NCBI RefSeq assembly: GCF_039545135.1
Contig: NZ_BAABRU010000015.1
Coordinates: 1-64,000 of the forward strand
DNA length: 64,000 nt
Direction of reading: 5' to 3'
Origin: Herpetosiphon gulosus
Lineage (GTDB): Bacteria > Chloroflexota > Chloroflexia > Chloroflexales > Herpetosiphonaceae
This document shows positions 17,532 to 27,248 of this stretch, piece by piece. Both the position numbers and the translations under genes were made by a program. Numbering within the stretch: the stretch's first letter is position 1; every line of letters begins with the position of its first letter. Under the pieces are notes generated by a model. That model saw only the letters and a list, made by a program, of their open reading frames with translations. It made no database searches and was not told the DNA's origin.

Positions 17532-19096
17532 CCTAAAAGCTGTTTCGCCACGATATAGCCAGAACCGCCATTAATCCCATGGCCTGGCCACGTTGCTGCC
17601 CCAAGCATAAAAATATTCGGAACCAGCGTTCGATGGCTGGGTTGGGCGGGCAAAGGACTCAACAGATAACTTTGGGCTAAATCGTGCGCCCCGCCGTAGG
17701 GATCGCCAGGCCCAAGATTCGGGCTGAATTGGGCTAAACTGGTCGGCGTAATCGTGTGCAAGCCCACAACGCTCGATGGAATATTGGGAATATGCCGTTC
17801 AACAATGGCCAAAATCCGTTCAACAAAGCGTTGGGTCAAATCGCCTGTCCACGTCCCATCACCTACTGCGATCTGCCCTGCGGCATCGCCAATCGGGCGG
17901 CATGGCACTTCAAGTACTTGCACCCGCATAATTGCTTTGCCTGCTGGTGCCCGGGTTGGGTCGAGGTTGGTTGGACAATCGACAGTAAACGTTGGATTGA
18001 TTGGCAACAAACCTGCCATTGCTTGGGCCACCGCCAAAGTACATTGATTGAGACCATCGGTTAAATGCGGCTGGCCAATCCGATTAAAACGCGCATCAGG
18101 CCAACGCGGCGGTTCGCTGAGCGCCAAATGAATTTGAACACAACCTCGCCCATAGCGAAATTCTTTGGCTTGTTGTAGCACATGTTCCGGCTGCGGCGAA
18201 TCGTTCAACAACCGCAAATACAATTGATCAGGATTAACCGAGGCGATCACATGTTCGCGCACCTTGAAGGCCTCACCAGTGTTGGTATGCACTTCGCTGG
18301 CTTTACCATTACTCAACACAATCCGCGTCGCCGCTGTTTGCGTGCGAATTACCCCACCATGATCGCTGATCAAACTACCCAAAGCGCGGGCTAATTGCTC
18401 GCTGCCACCTTCGGGCGTTGCCATGCCCGCGCCCATCGTCGCCAACACAATCAGATAGACCCATAGGCCACTGCCAATTTCGTCGGGAGTGCGGCCAAGA
18501 TGCATCACCCAGGGCGCAAGCATGGCCTGCATCACTGGCGATTGAAATGGGCTGACCACATTTCGCGCCGTTTCAAACAACAATTTACTAAATGGCGAAT
18601 AGCCAGTTTCGCTCCGTAGTAAACGTTGAATCATCGTTTGAGCCGTTGGCGATTGCAAATCCATCGAAAACAAGCCAAAAACATCTTCAACATAGGGGTT
18701 GAATGAGGCCAACATTTGGCTAAGCACCGCGCCATCGCCCGTGGCTAAACGCTCAGCCTCGGCCAGCGCAGCCTCGAAGGCTTGGGGCAAAATCGCCGTG
18801 CGCCCATCACTAAACGAAACCCCAGTTGGAATATCGGTGTTGATATAGCGCAAACCACGCGCCGTCAAATCTGCGCCAAGGTCGGCATAGGCTTGGCTGG
18901 TGGTAAAGAGTGGGTGAGCCGAGGAATAGACATCATGTTTGAAGCCAGGTAAGGTCAATTCTTCCGTTCGCACCAAGCCGCCAATCCGATCATTGTTTTC
19001 GAGCACCAACACCGATTTGCCTGCCCGCGCCAAGTAGGCTGCCGCGATCAGGGCATTGTGCCCACTGCCAATCACCACAACATCATAGCTGTCCAT
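17528..19096 (-). CDS. Phytoene-desaturase-like FAD oxidoreductase
   Basis: 522 residues from ATG 19096 (AAAGGAA upstream). N-terminal dinucleotide motif VVVIGSGHNALIAAAYLARAGK with the Glu-ending VLVLENNDRIGG, typical of the CrtI/NAD(P)H-independent carotenoid desaturase and retinol-saturase superfamily; C-terminal FAD motif near PNIFMLGAATWPGHGINGG. Length fits CrtI-like enzymes (490-530). No other carotenoid gene is adjacent, so the actual substrate (carotenoid, retinoid-like or other polyene) is uncertain. Confidence 0.82.
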   Translation of the reverse strand: MDSYDVVVIGSGHNALIAAAYLARAGKSVLVLENNDRIGGLVRTEELTLPGFKHDVYSSAHPLFTTSQAYADLGADLTARGLRYINTDIPTGVSFSDGRTAILPQAFEAALAEAERLATGDGAVLSQMLASFNPYVEDVFGLFSMDLQSPTAQTMIQRLLRSETGYSPFSKLLFETARNVVSPFQSPVMQAMLAPWVMHLGRTPDEIGSGLWVYLIVLATMGAGMATPEGGSEQLARALGSLISDHGGVIRTQTAATRIVLSNGKASEVHTNTGEAFKVREHVIASVNPDQLYLRLLNDSPQPEHVLQQAKEFRYGRGCVQIHLALSEPPRWPDARFNRIGQPHLTDGLNQCTLAVAQAMAGLLPINPTFTVDCPTNLDPTRAPAGKAIMRVQVLEVPCRPIGDAAGQIAVGDGTWTGDLTQRFVERILAIVERHIPNIPSSVVGLHTITPTSLAQFSPNLGPGDPYGGAHDLAQSYLLSPLPAQPSHRTLVPNIFMLGAATWPGHGINGGSGYIVAKQLLG

Positions 19097-19247
19097 AACG
19101 TTCCTTTCACACCACACATACACGGCAAAAAGGTCTTTGTATATAGCTATTCAAACAGCAGTGTCAAGTAGTCAGCGCAATTTTGTAGCTGTTTTTGTAG
19201 CACCTGTGGCATTGCAGTAACAACTCTTAATATGTTTTAATACTCTC

Positions 19248-19264
19248 ACTGGAATAAGTCCAGT
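19248..19264. promoter_or_regulatory. 17-bp dyad upstream of the GH16 gene
   Basis: ACTGGA-ATAAG-TCCAGT ends 24 bp before the start codon, between a plausible TTGCAG/TTTAAT promoter and the ribosome-binding site. Candidate operator or leader hairpin. Confidence 0.35.
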
Positions 19265-19288
19265 CTTTTCACCAAAGGAGCGACAACG

Positions 19289-21559
19289 ATGTTCTCGAAT
19301 GTACGGTTTTCTTCCCGTGGAGCATCACGCCTAACTTTGTTAGCATGTTTGGTGCTCAGCCCAATGCTGTTTTTGGGCCAGCCTCAAAGCACATTTGCCG
19401 CCACTAACCTCGCGCTCGGCAAAACTGCCGTAGCCTCTACCAGCGAAAACGCTGATTTTGGCGCAGCACTCGCGCTTGACGGTAATGTTAATACGCGTTG
19501 GAGCAGCACGTTTGCCGATGGTCAATGGCTGCGCGTCGATCTTGGCAGCGTCCAAAGTTTCAATAATGTGGTGCTGCGCTGGGAAGCAGCCTACGCCAGC
19601 AGCTATCGGATTCAAACCTCAAACGATGCCAACACTTGGACGACCATCCAAACCATCAGCAATAGCGATGGCAATGTTGACGATTTGAGCATCAGTGGCA
19701 CGGGCCGCTATGTTCGCGTTGAAAGCATCACGCGTGCCACAGCCTATGGCATCTCATTGTTTGAATTTGAAGTCTATGGCAATGCTGGCAGCAGCAATAT
19801 TGCCCTGAACAAAACGACTAGCGCCTCAAGCAGCGAAAATGCCGCAACCGCCGCCAATTTTGCGATTGACGGCAACGTTAATACTCGTTGGAGTAGCACA
19901 TTTGCTGATGGTCAATGGATTCGGGTTGATTTTGGCAGTATGCAAAGTTTCAATCGCGTGGTCTTACGCTGGGAAGCAGCTTACGCCAGCAGCTATCGGG
20001 TGCAAACCTCGAACGATGCCAACACATGGACAACCATCCAAACCATTACCAATAGTGATGGCAACGTTGATGATTTGAGTATCAGCGGCACTGGCCGCTA
20101 TGTGCGAATCGAAGGGATTACTCGCGCCACCCAATATGGCATTTCGCTATTCGAGTTGGAAGTTTACAGCGGCGGCATCCAACCAACTGCCCAACCAACT
20201 GCCCAACCAACTGCCCAACCAACTGCCCAACCAACGGCACAGCCAACTGCCCAACCAACCAACATTCCAGGCAACTGCACCACCTCAACCAATATTGCAT
20301 TGAATAAACCAGCCTACGCTTGGTTCTATGAATCGAAAACCTCAACCCCAGCCCAAGCCGTTGATGGCAACACCACAACCACCCGCTGGAGCCATCTCTG
20401 GTATCCAAGCGGCCCAGCCAATGCATGGTTGTATGTTGATTTAGGCTCAACTAATGCCACAATCAACCGCGTGCGCATCTTGTGGGAATCAGCCTACGCC
20501 GCCGATTACCAAATTCAAGTCTCGAATGATCGCAGCAACTGGTCGAATATTCGCAGCGTGGTTGGTAATACCCAAACCACCAACGACTACAATCTCACTC
20601 CAGTCACAGGCCGCTACTTGCGGATCAACATGACCAAAAAGGGTACCGAGTATGGCTACTCAATTTGGGAACTCGAAGTCTATGGTTGTAACGCAGGCAA
20701 TCCCAGCTACGATCCTGCACCAACCCCATTAACTGGCAGCTTCAGCCGTGTTTGGGTCGAAAACTTCGATGGCAACAGCCTTAATCTAAACAACTGGGCC
20801 TATGACAACGACGTGCATGTCAACGGCGAGCAGCAACAATACACCAGCAACAACGTTGCCGTCAGCGGCGGCACATTGAAAATCACCGCCCGCAAAGAAA
20901 CCGCCAACGGCTATCCTTTCACCTCAGGCCGGATTTTCGGCTTAGGCCGCCAAAGCTTCTTATATGGCAAGATGGTTGCTCGTATGAAGATGCCGGTTGG
21001 CGAAGGCTACTGGCCAGCCTTCTGGATGATGGGTGCAAATATCAATGAAGTTGGTTGGCCTGGCAACGGCGAGCTGGATATTATGGAAAATATCGGCTAT
21101 GGCAACTGGACTTCGGGCGCACTGCATGGCCCAGGCTACTGGGGAGCAGGCTCGGCAGGCGGCTTAGTCAACTTGCCAGCAGGCCAAACCACTAGCGATT
21201 GGCATACCTACGCCGTCGAATGGGACCCAACCTACATTAAATGGTTCGTCGATGATCGCGAAATTCTGAGCTTCACTCGTGCTCAAATCATCGCCGATTA
21301 TGGCCAATGGACTTACAACAATCCCAAGTTCTTCATCTTGAATTTGGCCTTGGGCGGCGAATATCCCGCTGGCTACAACGGCTGTACTGGCAATCCATTG
21401 CCAGCAGGCTGTGCCTACTTTGGCATCAAACAATCAACTGTCGATAGCATCGTGGCGGGCAATGGTCTGCTCGAAGTTGATTACGTTGAAGTATGGCAAA
21501 AACCAGGTGCAACAACCCAAGGTGCTCAATATTTGCCTTTGGCGCAACAAGAAAACTAA
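19289..21559 (+). CDS. Exported GH16 glucanase with three F5/8C domains and YLP tail
   Basis: 756 residues; AAAGGAG precedes the ATG. Signal peptide to about residue 37. Two near-identical discoidin (F5/8 type C) domains (38-168 and 169-298), a (QPTA)n linker, a third discoidin domain (about 325-470), then a GH16 catalytic domain (about 485-745) whose ELDIMENI motif places the catalytic glutamates at 595 and 600. Ends GAQYLPLAQQEN. Expected to cleave beta-1,3 or mixed beta-glucans outside the cell (laminarinase type), the discoidin domains binding sugars. Confidence 0.9.
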   Translation: MFSNVRFSSRGASRLTLLACLVLSPMLFLGQPQSTFAATNLALGKTAVASTSENADFGAALALDGNVNTRWSSTFADGQWLRVDLGSVQSFNNVVLRWEAAYASSYRIQTSNDANTWTTIQTISNSDGNVDDLSISGTGRYVRVESITRATAYGISLFEFEVYGNAGSSNIALNKTTSASSSENAATAANFAIDGNVNTRWSSTFADGQWIRVDFGSMQSFNRVVLRWEAAYASSYRVQTSNDANTWTTIQTITNSDGNVDDLSISGTGRYVRIEGITRATQYGISLFELEVYSGGIQPTAQPTAQPTAQPTAQPTAQPTAQPTNIPGNCTTSTNIALNKPAYAWFYESKTSTPAQAVDGNTTTTRWSHLWYPSGPANAWLYVDLGSTNATINRVRILWESAYAADYQIQVSNDRSNWSNIRSVVGNTQTTNDYNLTPVTGRYLRINMTKKGTEYGYSIWELEVYGCNAGNPSYDPAPTPLTGSFSRVWVENFDGNSLNLNNWAYDNDVHVNGEQQQYTSNNVAVSGGTLKITARKETANGYPFTSGRIFGLGRQSFLYGKMVARMKMPVGEGYWPAFWMMGANINEVGWPGNGELDIMENIGYGNWTSGALHGPGYWGAGSAGGLVNLPAGQTTSDWHTYAVEWDPTYIKWFVDDREILSFTRAQIIADYGQWTYNNPKFFILNLALGGEYPAGYNGCTGNPLPAGCAYFGIKQSTVDSIVAGNGLLEVDYVEVWQKPGATTQGAQYLPLAQQEN

Positions 21560-21585
21560 GTTTAGGTTAAAAAATCAATCAGCAG

Positions 21586-21615
21586 CCCGACGGATGCTTC
21601 AGCGGATTCGTCGGG
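21586..21615 (+). terminator. Hairpin after GH16 gene
   Basis: CCCGACG and CGTCGGG arms with a 16-base loop, 26 bp after the stop; followed by only a weak T-rich tract. Confidence 0.55.
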
Positions 21616-21655
21616 TTATAGTTTAAGTGGAAAATGTTATGCAAGGAGCAAATTC

Positions 21656-22021
21656 ATGCCCACAGTGATCAACCTCATCGAGAAATTTGGCCATTTCAAC
21701 GATTATTGGAACCCACGAGTTATCGGCGAACTCAATGGTCAGCAGGTCAAATTGGCCAAGTTACAAGGAGCCTTCGAGTGGCATCATCACGAACATGAGG
21801 ATGAATTATTTTTCGTGGTGCAAGGCCGTTTGCGCATGCAGTTGCGCGATGGCGACCAAGTGCTCAACCCTGGCGAAATACTGATTGTGCCACGTGGCGT
21901 GGAGCATTGCCCAGTTGCCCAAACCGAGGAAGTTTGGTTGATGATGTTCGAGCCAGCCACCACCCTCAACACTGGCAACCTACAAAATAAGCGCACTCGC
22001 ACTGAGCTAGAACAAATTTAA
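21656..22021 (+). CDS. Small single-domain cupin
   Basis: 121 residues with AAGGAGC before the ATG. Cupin motif 1 reads FEWHHHEHEDELFFVVQG (metal-binding His and Glu), motif 2 PRGVEHCP. Single-domain cupins of this kind bind a divalent metal and act as small-molecule isomerases, dioxygenases or ligand-binding proteins; the particular role cannot be told. It is followed by a strong convergent terminator. Confidence 0.8.
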   Translation: MPTVINLIEKFGHFNDYWNPRVIGELNGQQVKLAKLQGAFEWHHHEHEDELFFVVQGRLRMQLRDGDQVLNPGEILIVPRGVEHCPVAQTEEVWLMMFEPATTLNTGNLQNKRTRTELEQI

Positions 22022-22024
22022 CAG

Positions 22025-22061
22025 GATCAGCCTCTCAGCGTTCACGACTGAGAGGCTGATC
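22025..22061. terminator. Bidirectional terminator hairpin
   Basis: GATCAGCCTCTCAG and CTGAGAGGCTGATC, nine-base loop, between the convergent cupin and membrane-protein genes. Confidence 0.7.
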
Positions 22062-22068
22062 AAATTGA

Positions 22069-22470
22069 TTAAATCGAGCCGCTCACATAGGCTTGGCCAA
22101 TCGTGAAGGTCATCAGCACAAACAAAAATGAGCCAACTGTGACTACCGCTGCAAAACGAGTTTTAATCTGAGGCCGCGCAATTGGAATCCAGTAGAACAA
22201 CGAGCAAAAGAAGAGTGGAGCCAGCCCACCCACATAATGGATATACAACTGGACAACGCCCAAGCCCTGATCAAGCAGCTTGATCCCCAACAAGGCTTGG
22301 ATCATAATCACCAGTTGCATGCTAATAATCGCCAAATTGGCCCAACGATTAAGCTGTTTTCCCTTCCAAGCCAACCAACAGACATAGCCCATCGTCAAAA
22401 TACTGACCGTTACCACCAGCATCCCCATGTTCAGGTGGACAGTCGGCGAAAGGAACAAGCGATCGATCAC
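22069..22470 (-). CDS. Hypothetical four-helix membrane protein, GTG start
   Basis: 133 residues. The start is a GTG placed six bases after AGGAGGT; no ATG competes. Four hydrophobic helices with HLNMGMLVV, QALLGIKL and LYIHYVGGLAPLF as the most distinctive stretches; the two in-membrane histidines could be haem or metal ligands, but that is only a guess. I do not recognise the family. A Fur-box-like palindrome sits just upstream of the ribosome-binding site, which suggests metal-dependent control. Confidence 0.7.
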   Translation of the reverse strand: MIDRLFLSPTVHLNMGMLVVTVSILTMGYVCWLAWKGKQLNRWANLAIISMQLVIMIQALLGIKLLDQGLGVVQLYIHYVGGLAPLFFCSLFYWIPIARPQIKTRFAAVVTVGSFLFVLMTFTIGQAYVSGSI

Positions 22471-22491
22471 GAAGACCTCCTAAATAGATTC

Positions 22492-22506
22492 TGAGAACCA
22501 TTCTCA
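22492..22506. promoter_or_regulatory. Fur-box-like palindrome
   Basis: TGAGAAC-C-ATTCTCA, a 7-1-7 dyad close to the Fur-family pattern TGAnAAT-n-ATTnTCA. It lies 22-36 bp upstream of the GTG start at 22470, suited to repressing that gene. Confidence 0.5.
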
Positions 22507-22547
22507 CCGCAACCCGAACTGTATCATAAAAAGCCAGCTTAATAAAA

Positions 22548-22578
22548 AATGCCCTGTTCGTTGAATGAACAGGGCATT
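22548..22578 (-). terminator. Terminator of the TSP3-repeat gene
   Basis: AATGCCCTGTTC and GAACAGGGCATT arms; on the minus strand the stem is followed by TTTTTTATT. Confidence 0.85.
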
Positions 22579-22593
22579 CGCAATTTAGAGGAT

Positions 22594-25500
22594 TTATTCG
22601 CCTTTCATTGTCATTGGCAAATAAATCAGATTCGGAGTTGGTTGCGGTATATTGGTCGCGGTTGCCGTCGGAACTGGTGTATTCGTTGCCGTTGCAATCG
22701 CGGTTGCGGTCGCCGTCGCAATTGCGGTCGCCGTCACCGTTGGCACTGGTGTATTCGTCATCGTTGCAATCGCGGTTGCGGTCGCCGTCGCAATTGCGGT
22801 CGCCGTTGCCGTTGGCACATCCGTTGCCGTTGCCGTTGCCGTCGGCACATTGGTCGCGGTCGCCGTCGGCACATCCGTCGCGGTCGCCGTCGGCACATCA
22901 GTGGCCGTTGCTGTTGGCACGTCAGTCGCTGTTGCTGTTGGCACGTCAGTCGCTGTTGCTGTTGGCACGTCAGTCGCCGTTGCTGTTGGCACATCGGTTG
23001 CCGTTGCTGTTGGCACGTCAGTCGCGGTCGCTGTTGGCACATCGGTTGCCGTTGCTGTTGGCACGTCAGTCGCTGTTGCCGTCGGCACATCCGTCGCCGT
23101 TGCTGTTGGCACATCCGTTGCCGTTGCTGTTGGTACGTCAGTCGCCGTTGCCGTTGGCACATCCGTCGCCGTTGCCGTTGGCACATCCGTCGCCGTTGCG
23201 GTCGGGACATCAGTCGCGGTCGCCGTTGGCTCTGGCGTATTCGTCATGGTTGGTTCTGGCGTATTGGTTGCCGCAGGGGCATCAAACACAATCGGGCTAG
23301 TACCGTTAGCAAACTCGGTTGCGTTATCGTAGCTATCACCATCAGGGTTGCCACTAGCACCATCATCACCAACGCTACTCAATGGATCTAAGCCATAATT
23401 TACTTCCCAACCATCGGGCAAGCTATCGTTATCACTATCGCTATCATTTGGATTGGTGTTGTTGGCAAATTCGCCAGCATTGCTCAAACCATCGTTATCG
23501 GGATCGCCAGCGGCCCCATCATCACCAACTGAGCTTAATGGATCAAGACTGTTGGCTACTTCCCAACCATCAGGCAAACCATCGTTATCACTATCACTGT
23601 CATTTGGATCAGTGCCAGCAGCAGCTTCTTGACCATCATTCAAACCATCATTATCACTGTCGGCATCTTGGGGATCAGTGTTGTTGGCAAATTCAGCAGC
23701 GTTGGTCGCGTCATCACTATCGGGATCGCCAGCGGCTCCATCATCACCAACTGAGCTTAATGGATCAAGGCTGTTCGCTACTTCCCAGCCATCGGGCAAA
23801 CCATCGTTATCACTGTCACTGTCGTTTGGATCAGTGCCAGCAGCAGCTTCTTGACCATCGTTCAAACCGTCGTTATCGCTGTCAGCATCCTGCGGATTCG
23901 TACCATTTTGAAATTCTTGTAAGTTGGTCGAGCCATCACTATCAGGATCACCAGCGGCTCCATTGCCTTCGGTCGTGCTGCTTGGATTCAGATTATTGCT
24001 GATTTCCCAACCATCAGGTAAGCCATCTCCATCAGTATCAGCGTTATTGGGGTTGGTTCCCAAACCAGCCTCTTGACCATCACTCAGGCCATCGTTATCG
24101 CTGTCAGCATCGTTGGGATTCGTGCCATTTTGAAATTCTTGCAAGTTGGTCGAGCCATCACTATCAGGATCGCCAGCGGCTCCATCATCACCAACACTGC
24201 TCAATGGATCGAGGCTATTAGTCACTTCCCAGCCATCGGGCAGGCCATCGTCATCACTATCACTATCGTTTGGATTCGTGCCAGCGCTAATTTCAGCACC
24301 ATCATTCAAGCCATCGTTATCGCTGTCAGCATCTTGGGGATCGGTATTGTTGGCATATTCAGCGCTATTATCCAAACCATCATTATCTGGGTCACCAGCA
24401 GCATCGTTTGGATTCAGTGGATCAAGCCCGTTGCTCACTTCCCAACCATCAGGCAAACCATCATTATCGCTATCGCTAGCGTTAGGATTCGTACCAGCCA
24501 AAGCCTCAGCACCATCATTCAAGCCGTCATTATCGCTGTCAGCATCTTGGGGATCGGTATTGTTAGCAAATTCAGCGGCGTTGTTTGAGCCATCGTTATC
24601 AGGATCGCCTGCTGCGCCATCAGCACCAGTGGCATCTAACGGATCAAGGCCATTTGCCACTTCCCATGCATCTGGTAAACCATCATTATCACTGTCGCTA
24701 GCGTTTGGATTCGTACCCAAGGCAGCTTCTTGACCATCATTCAAGCCATCGTTATCACTGTCAGCATCATTGGGATTAGTGTTGTTAGCAAATTCAGCAG
24801 CGTTGTTTGAACCATCGTTATCAGGATCGCCATTGGCTCCATCATCACCAACACTGCTCAATGGGTCGAGGCTGTTGACTACTTCCCAGCCATCGGGCAA
24901 GCCATCGTTATCGCTATCACTGTCGTTTGGATCAGTCCCAGCAGCGGCTTCAGCACCATCATTCAAGCCGTCATTATCGCTGTCGGCATCATTTGGATCG
25001 GTGTTGTTAGCAAATTCAGCGGCGTTGTTTGAACCATCGTTATCAGGGTCGCCCGCCGCACCATTGTTACCAGCATTGCTCAATGGGTCGAGGCTGTTGA
25101 CTACTTCCCAGCCATCGGGCAAGCCATCGTTATCGCTATCACTGTCGTTTGGATCAGTCCCAGCAGCGGCTTCAGCACCATCATTCAAGCCATCGTTATC
25201 GCTATCAGCATCCTGAGGATCGGTGTTGTTAGCAAATTCAGCGGCGTTGTTTGAACCATCGTTATCAGGGTCGCCCGCCGCACCATTGTTACCAGCATTG
25301 CTCAATGGATCAAGACTGTTGGCAACTTCCCAACCATCAGGCAAGCCATCGTTATCACTATCTGCATCATTCGGATTCGTGCCAGCAGCAGCTTCAGCGC
25401 CATCGTTCAAACCGTCGTTATCACTATCTGCATCATGGGGGTTGGTGCTATTTTGATATTCTTGCAAGTTGGTCGAGCCATCGCTATCGGGGTCACCTGC

Positions 25501-26658
25501 AGCACCCTGGTTGCCAGTAGCATTCAATGGATTGAGACTATTCGAGACTTCCCAGCCATCGGGCAAACCATCGCCATCGCTATCAGCATTATTTGGGTTC
25601 GTACCCAAAGCTGCTTCAACACCATCATTCAAACCATCATTATCGCTATCAGCATCGTTTGGATGTGTGCCAGCGGCAAATTCAGCAGCATTATTTGAAC
25701 CATCGTTATCGGGGTCGCCTGCTGCACCATTATTACCAGTGGCATCCAATGGATTCAGGCCATGATTGACTTCCCAGCCATCGGGTAACCCATCATTATC
25801 ACTATCATTATCCAATGGATTCGTACCAGCACTATCTTCGGCACCATCATTCAAACCATCGTTATCGCTATCTGGATCATTGGGATCGGTGCCATTTTGA
25901 TATTCATCCAAATTGCTGGAGCCATCATTATCGGGATCGCCAGCCGCACCATTACCACCAGTACCATTGTTTGGATTTAGGCCATTATCAACTTCCCAAC
26001 CATCGGGCAAGCCATCATCATCGCTATCACTATCATTGGGGTTGGTGCCATTGGTGATTTCTTCACCATCGGTCAAACCATCATCATCGCTATCTGGATC
26101 GAGGGGGTTAGTGCCGTTGTTGATTTCATCGACATCATTCACCCCATCATTATCACTATCAGGGCGAAATGCTGTTGCTGCAACTGCATCAATTTGATAT
26201 GCAGTCAATAGCGAAACAAAACGTACGTACCGATAGGGAGTAGGACTTTGTGGGTAATCAACTGTGGTCGTATAGATAGTACCAAGTGATAAACCAATAA
26301 TGTCTAATGATGATGAGGCAATTACTTGGCGACTACTATCCAGAAACTGAACGGTCGCTGCCAACTGCACGCCAATCCCACCATAGTGCACCACTAGATC
26401 GCCAGTACCTTCTTCGTTAGCACCCATATCAAGGGTCAGGTTTTGGCCGAGCAAACCAATGACTGTTGCAGTATTGGTATCTGGTGCACCAACAGCATTG
26501 GCAGCATTAACTATTAGACCACTAGTACTTGAATCAACCGCATTAGCATAGGGAGTCTCTCCAGCAGCGGCGACAGAGCGTACCATACCAAGGTGAAGAA
26601 CCACGATTAAGGCGAGTAAAAGTCGCCCATAATTACGCCGAGACCGATCGAAATTCAT
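22594..26658 (-). CDS. Giant exported thrombospondin-type-3-repeat protein with YLP tail
   Basis: 1354 residues; AGAGGAGC precedes the ATG. Signal peptide (about 1-32), an N-terminal beta domain of about 130 residues, then some thirteen 74-residue units each holding calcium loops of the form [10 protein letters not shown] and DPDNDGS with a DGWEV...LDPL segment. After these come about sixteen TDVPTATA octads, a further T/A/P linker and the tail [15 protein letters not shown]3 repeats fold only with many Ca2+ ions; the protein is probably a cell-surface or matrix fibre. No enzyme domain seen. Confidence 0.9.
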   Translation of the reverse strand: MNFDRSRRNYGRLLLALIVVLHLGMVRSVAAAGETPYANAVDSSTSGLIVNAANAVGAPDTNTATVIGLLGQNLTLDMGANEEGTGDLVVHYGGIGVQLAATVQFLDSSRQVIASSSLDIIGLSLGTIYTTTVDYPQSPTPYRYVRFVSLLTAYQIDAVAATAFRPDSDNDGVNDVDEINNGTNPLDPDSDDDGLTDGEEITNGTNPNDSDSDDDGLPDGWEVDNGLNPNNGTGGNGAAGDPDNDGSSNLDEYQNGTDPNDPDSDNDGLNDGAEDSAGTNPLDNDSDNDGLPDGWEVNHGLNPLDATGNNGAAGDPDNDGSNNAAEFAAGTHPNDADSDNDGLNDGVEAALGTNPNNADSDGDGLPDGWEVSNSLNPLNATGNQGAAGDPDSDGSTNLQEYQNSTNPHDADSDNDGLNDGAEAAAGTNPNDADSDNDGLPDGWEVANSLDPLSNAGNNGAAGDPDNDGSNNAAEFANNTDPQDADSDNDGLNDGAEAAAGTDPNDSDSDNDGLPDGWEVVNSLDPLSNAGNNGAAGDPDNDGSNNAAEFANNTDPNDADSDNDGLNDGAEAAAGTDPNDSDSDNDGLPDGWEVVNSLDPLSSVGDDGANGDPDNDGSNNAAEFANNTNPNDADSDNDGLNDGQEAALGTNPNASDSDNDGLPDAWEVANGLDPLDATGADGAAGDPDNDGSNNAAEFANNTDPQDADSDNDGLNDGAEALAGTNPNASDSDNDGLPDGWEVSNGLDPLNPNDAAGDPDNDGLDNSAEYANNTDPQDADSDNDGLNDGAEISAGTNPNDSDSDDDGLPDGWEVTNSLDPLSSVGDDGAAGDPDSDGSTNLQEFQNGTNPNDADSDNDGLSDGQEAGLGTNPNNADTDGDGLPDGWEISNNLNPSSTTEGNGAAGDPDSDGSTNLQEFQNGTNPQDADSDNDGLNDGQEAAAGTDPNDSDSDNDGLPDGWEVANSLDPLSSVGDDGAAGDPDSDDATNAAEFANNTDPQDADSDNDGLNDGQEAAAGTDPNDSDSDNDGLPDGWEVANSLDPLSSVGDDGAAGDPDNDGLSNAGEFANNTNPNDSDSDNDSLPDGWEVNYGLDPLSSVGDDGASGNPDGDSYDNATEFANGTSPIVFDAPAATNTPEPTMTNTPEPTATATDVPTATATDVPTATATDVPTATATDVPTATATDVPTATATDVPTATATDVPTATATDVPTATATDVPTATATDVPTATATDVPTATATDVPTATATDVPTATATDVPTATATDVPTATATNVPTATATATDVPTATATAIATATATAIATMTNTPVPTVTATAIATATATAIATATNTPVPTATATNIPQPTPNLIYLPMTMKGE
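22635..23240. repeat. 24-bp in-frame tandem repeat (TDVPTATA octads)
   Basis: A 24-bp unit repeats about sixteen times within the C-terminal linker of the TSP3 protein; units differ mostly at third positions (GTC/GTT, GCG/GCC/GCT), so the peptide is more constant than the DNA. It is coding, not CRISPR. Confidence 0.85.
23330..26150. repeat. 222-bp in-frame tandem repeat (TSP3 units)
   Basis: Units of 222 bp encode the 74-residue calcium-binding repeats. The word CAATGGGTCGAGGCTG at 24859 recurs exactly 222 bp later at 25081 with long identical flanks, so some neighbouring units are recent duplicates while others have diverged. Confidence 0.85.
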
Positions 26659-27248
26659 ACGATTGCTCCTCTGAAATGGCTACATGTCGCGTTCAATGAT
26701 GGTGAAGTAATGAGTGAAGTTGGTCTACCAGCCGCATCACAGTGGTTAATCGCTGCATTTGATAGTGATCAATCGCGCCGATTAGGTGATGGAGCCTAAG
26801 CGCTGGCTCACTCAAACTTCAAAGCTACGAATATCAATCACATAGACCACAAGACACTACATCAAATCATGGATGTATACATATCAATCACAAGCTTGTT
26901 ACCGATCAACGTTGATCGCCAATTGGCTGAAAATGCAGCTATATCCTATACCATGCCTATTCAATTTCTGGTAATCTTTAGTCCTATCTCATCCAATAAC
27001 CATGGTAATAGAGGGGATGGGCTAGTCCCACAAATTACTTGGGAATACTCCCCCAAAGTGGGATATTCTAGCCCTAAGTGGCTAGTTGATTTTGCTGATT
27101 AAATTTGACTAAACTAGGGCTTCACAAATCAAAAATATTAAGGTATTTTTATAACTGAACTGATATGGGATGGACTTTCTTAGGGATCGGTCTCAATCAA
27201 GATCGGTTTAATCAGTTCTGCTATCATTTCAAATACGAGGGAGTATGT
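26659..27248. promoter_or_regulatory. Divergent control region, TSP3 gene and cellulase
   Basis: 590 bp without a convincing gene. It contains TGGGA-ATAC-TCCCC at 27040-27053, resembling LacI-family CebR/CelR operators (TGGGAGCGCTCCCA), then CTAGCC-ctaagt-GGCTAG and an AGCCCTA/TAGGGCT pair closer to the cellulase start. A TTGAT-agtg-ATCAA dyad lies near 26760. The 77-codon frame at 26869 has no ribosome-binding site and was discounted. Confidence 0.45.

Noticed and set aside
22635-26150. Possible CRISPR array (regular 24-bp and 222-bp repeats)
   Set aside because: Repeats are in-frame coding units without unique spacers of constant length, and no cas genes are present.
22608-26197. Long plus-strand frames opposite the TSP3 protein, rich in VAVAVGT or SLSGSPA repeats
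   Set aside because: They are antisense reflections of the in-frame tandem repeats; they lack ribosome-binding sites, and the minus-strand frame has a signal peptide, calcium loops and a terminator.
26869-27102. 77-codon plus-strand frame
   Set aside because: No ribosome-binding site, and it covers the operator-like dyads of the divergent promoter region.
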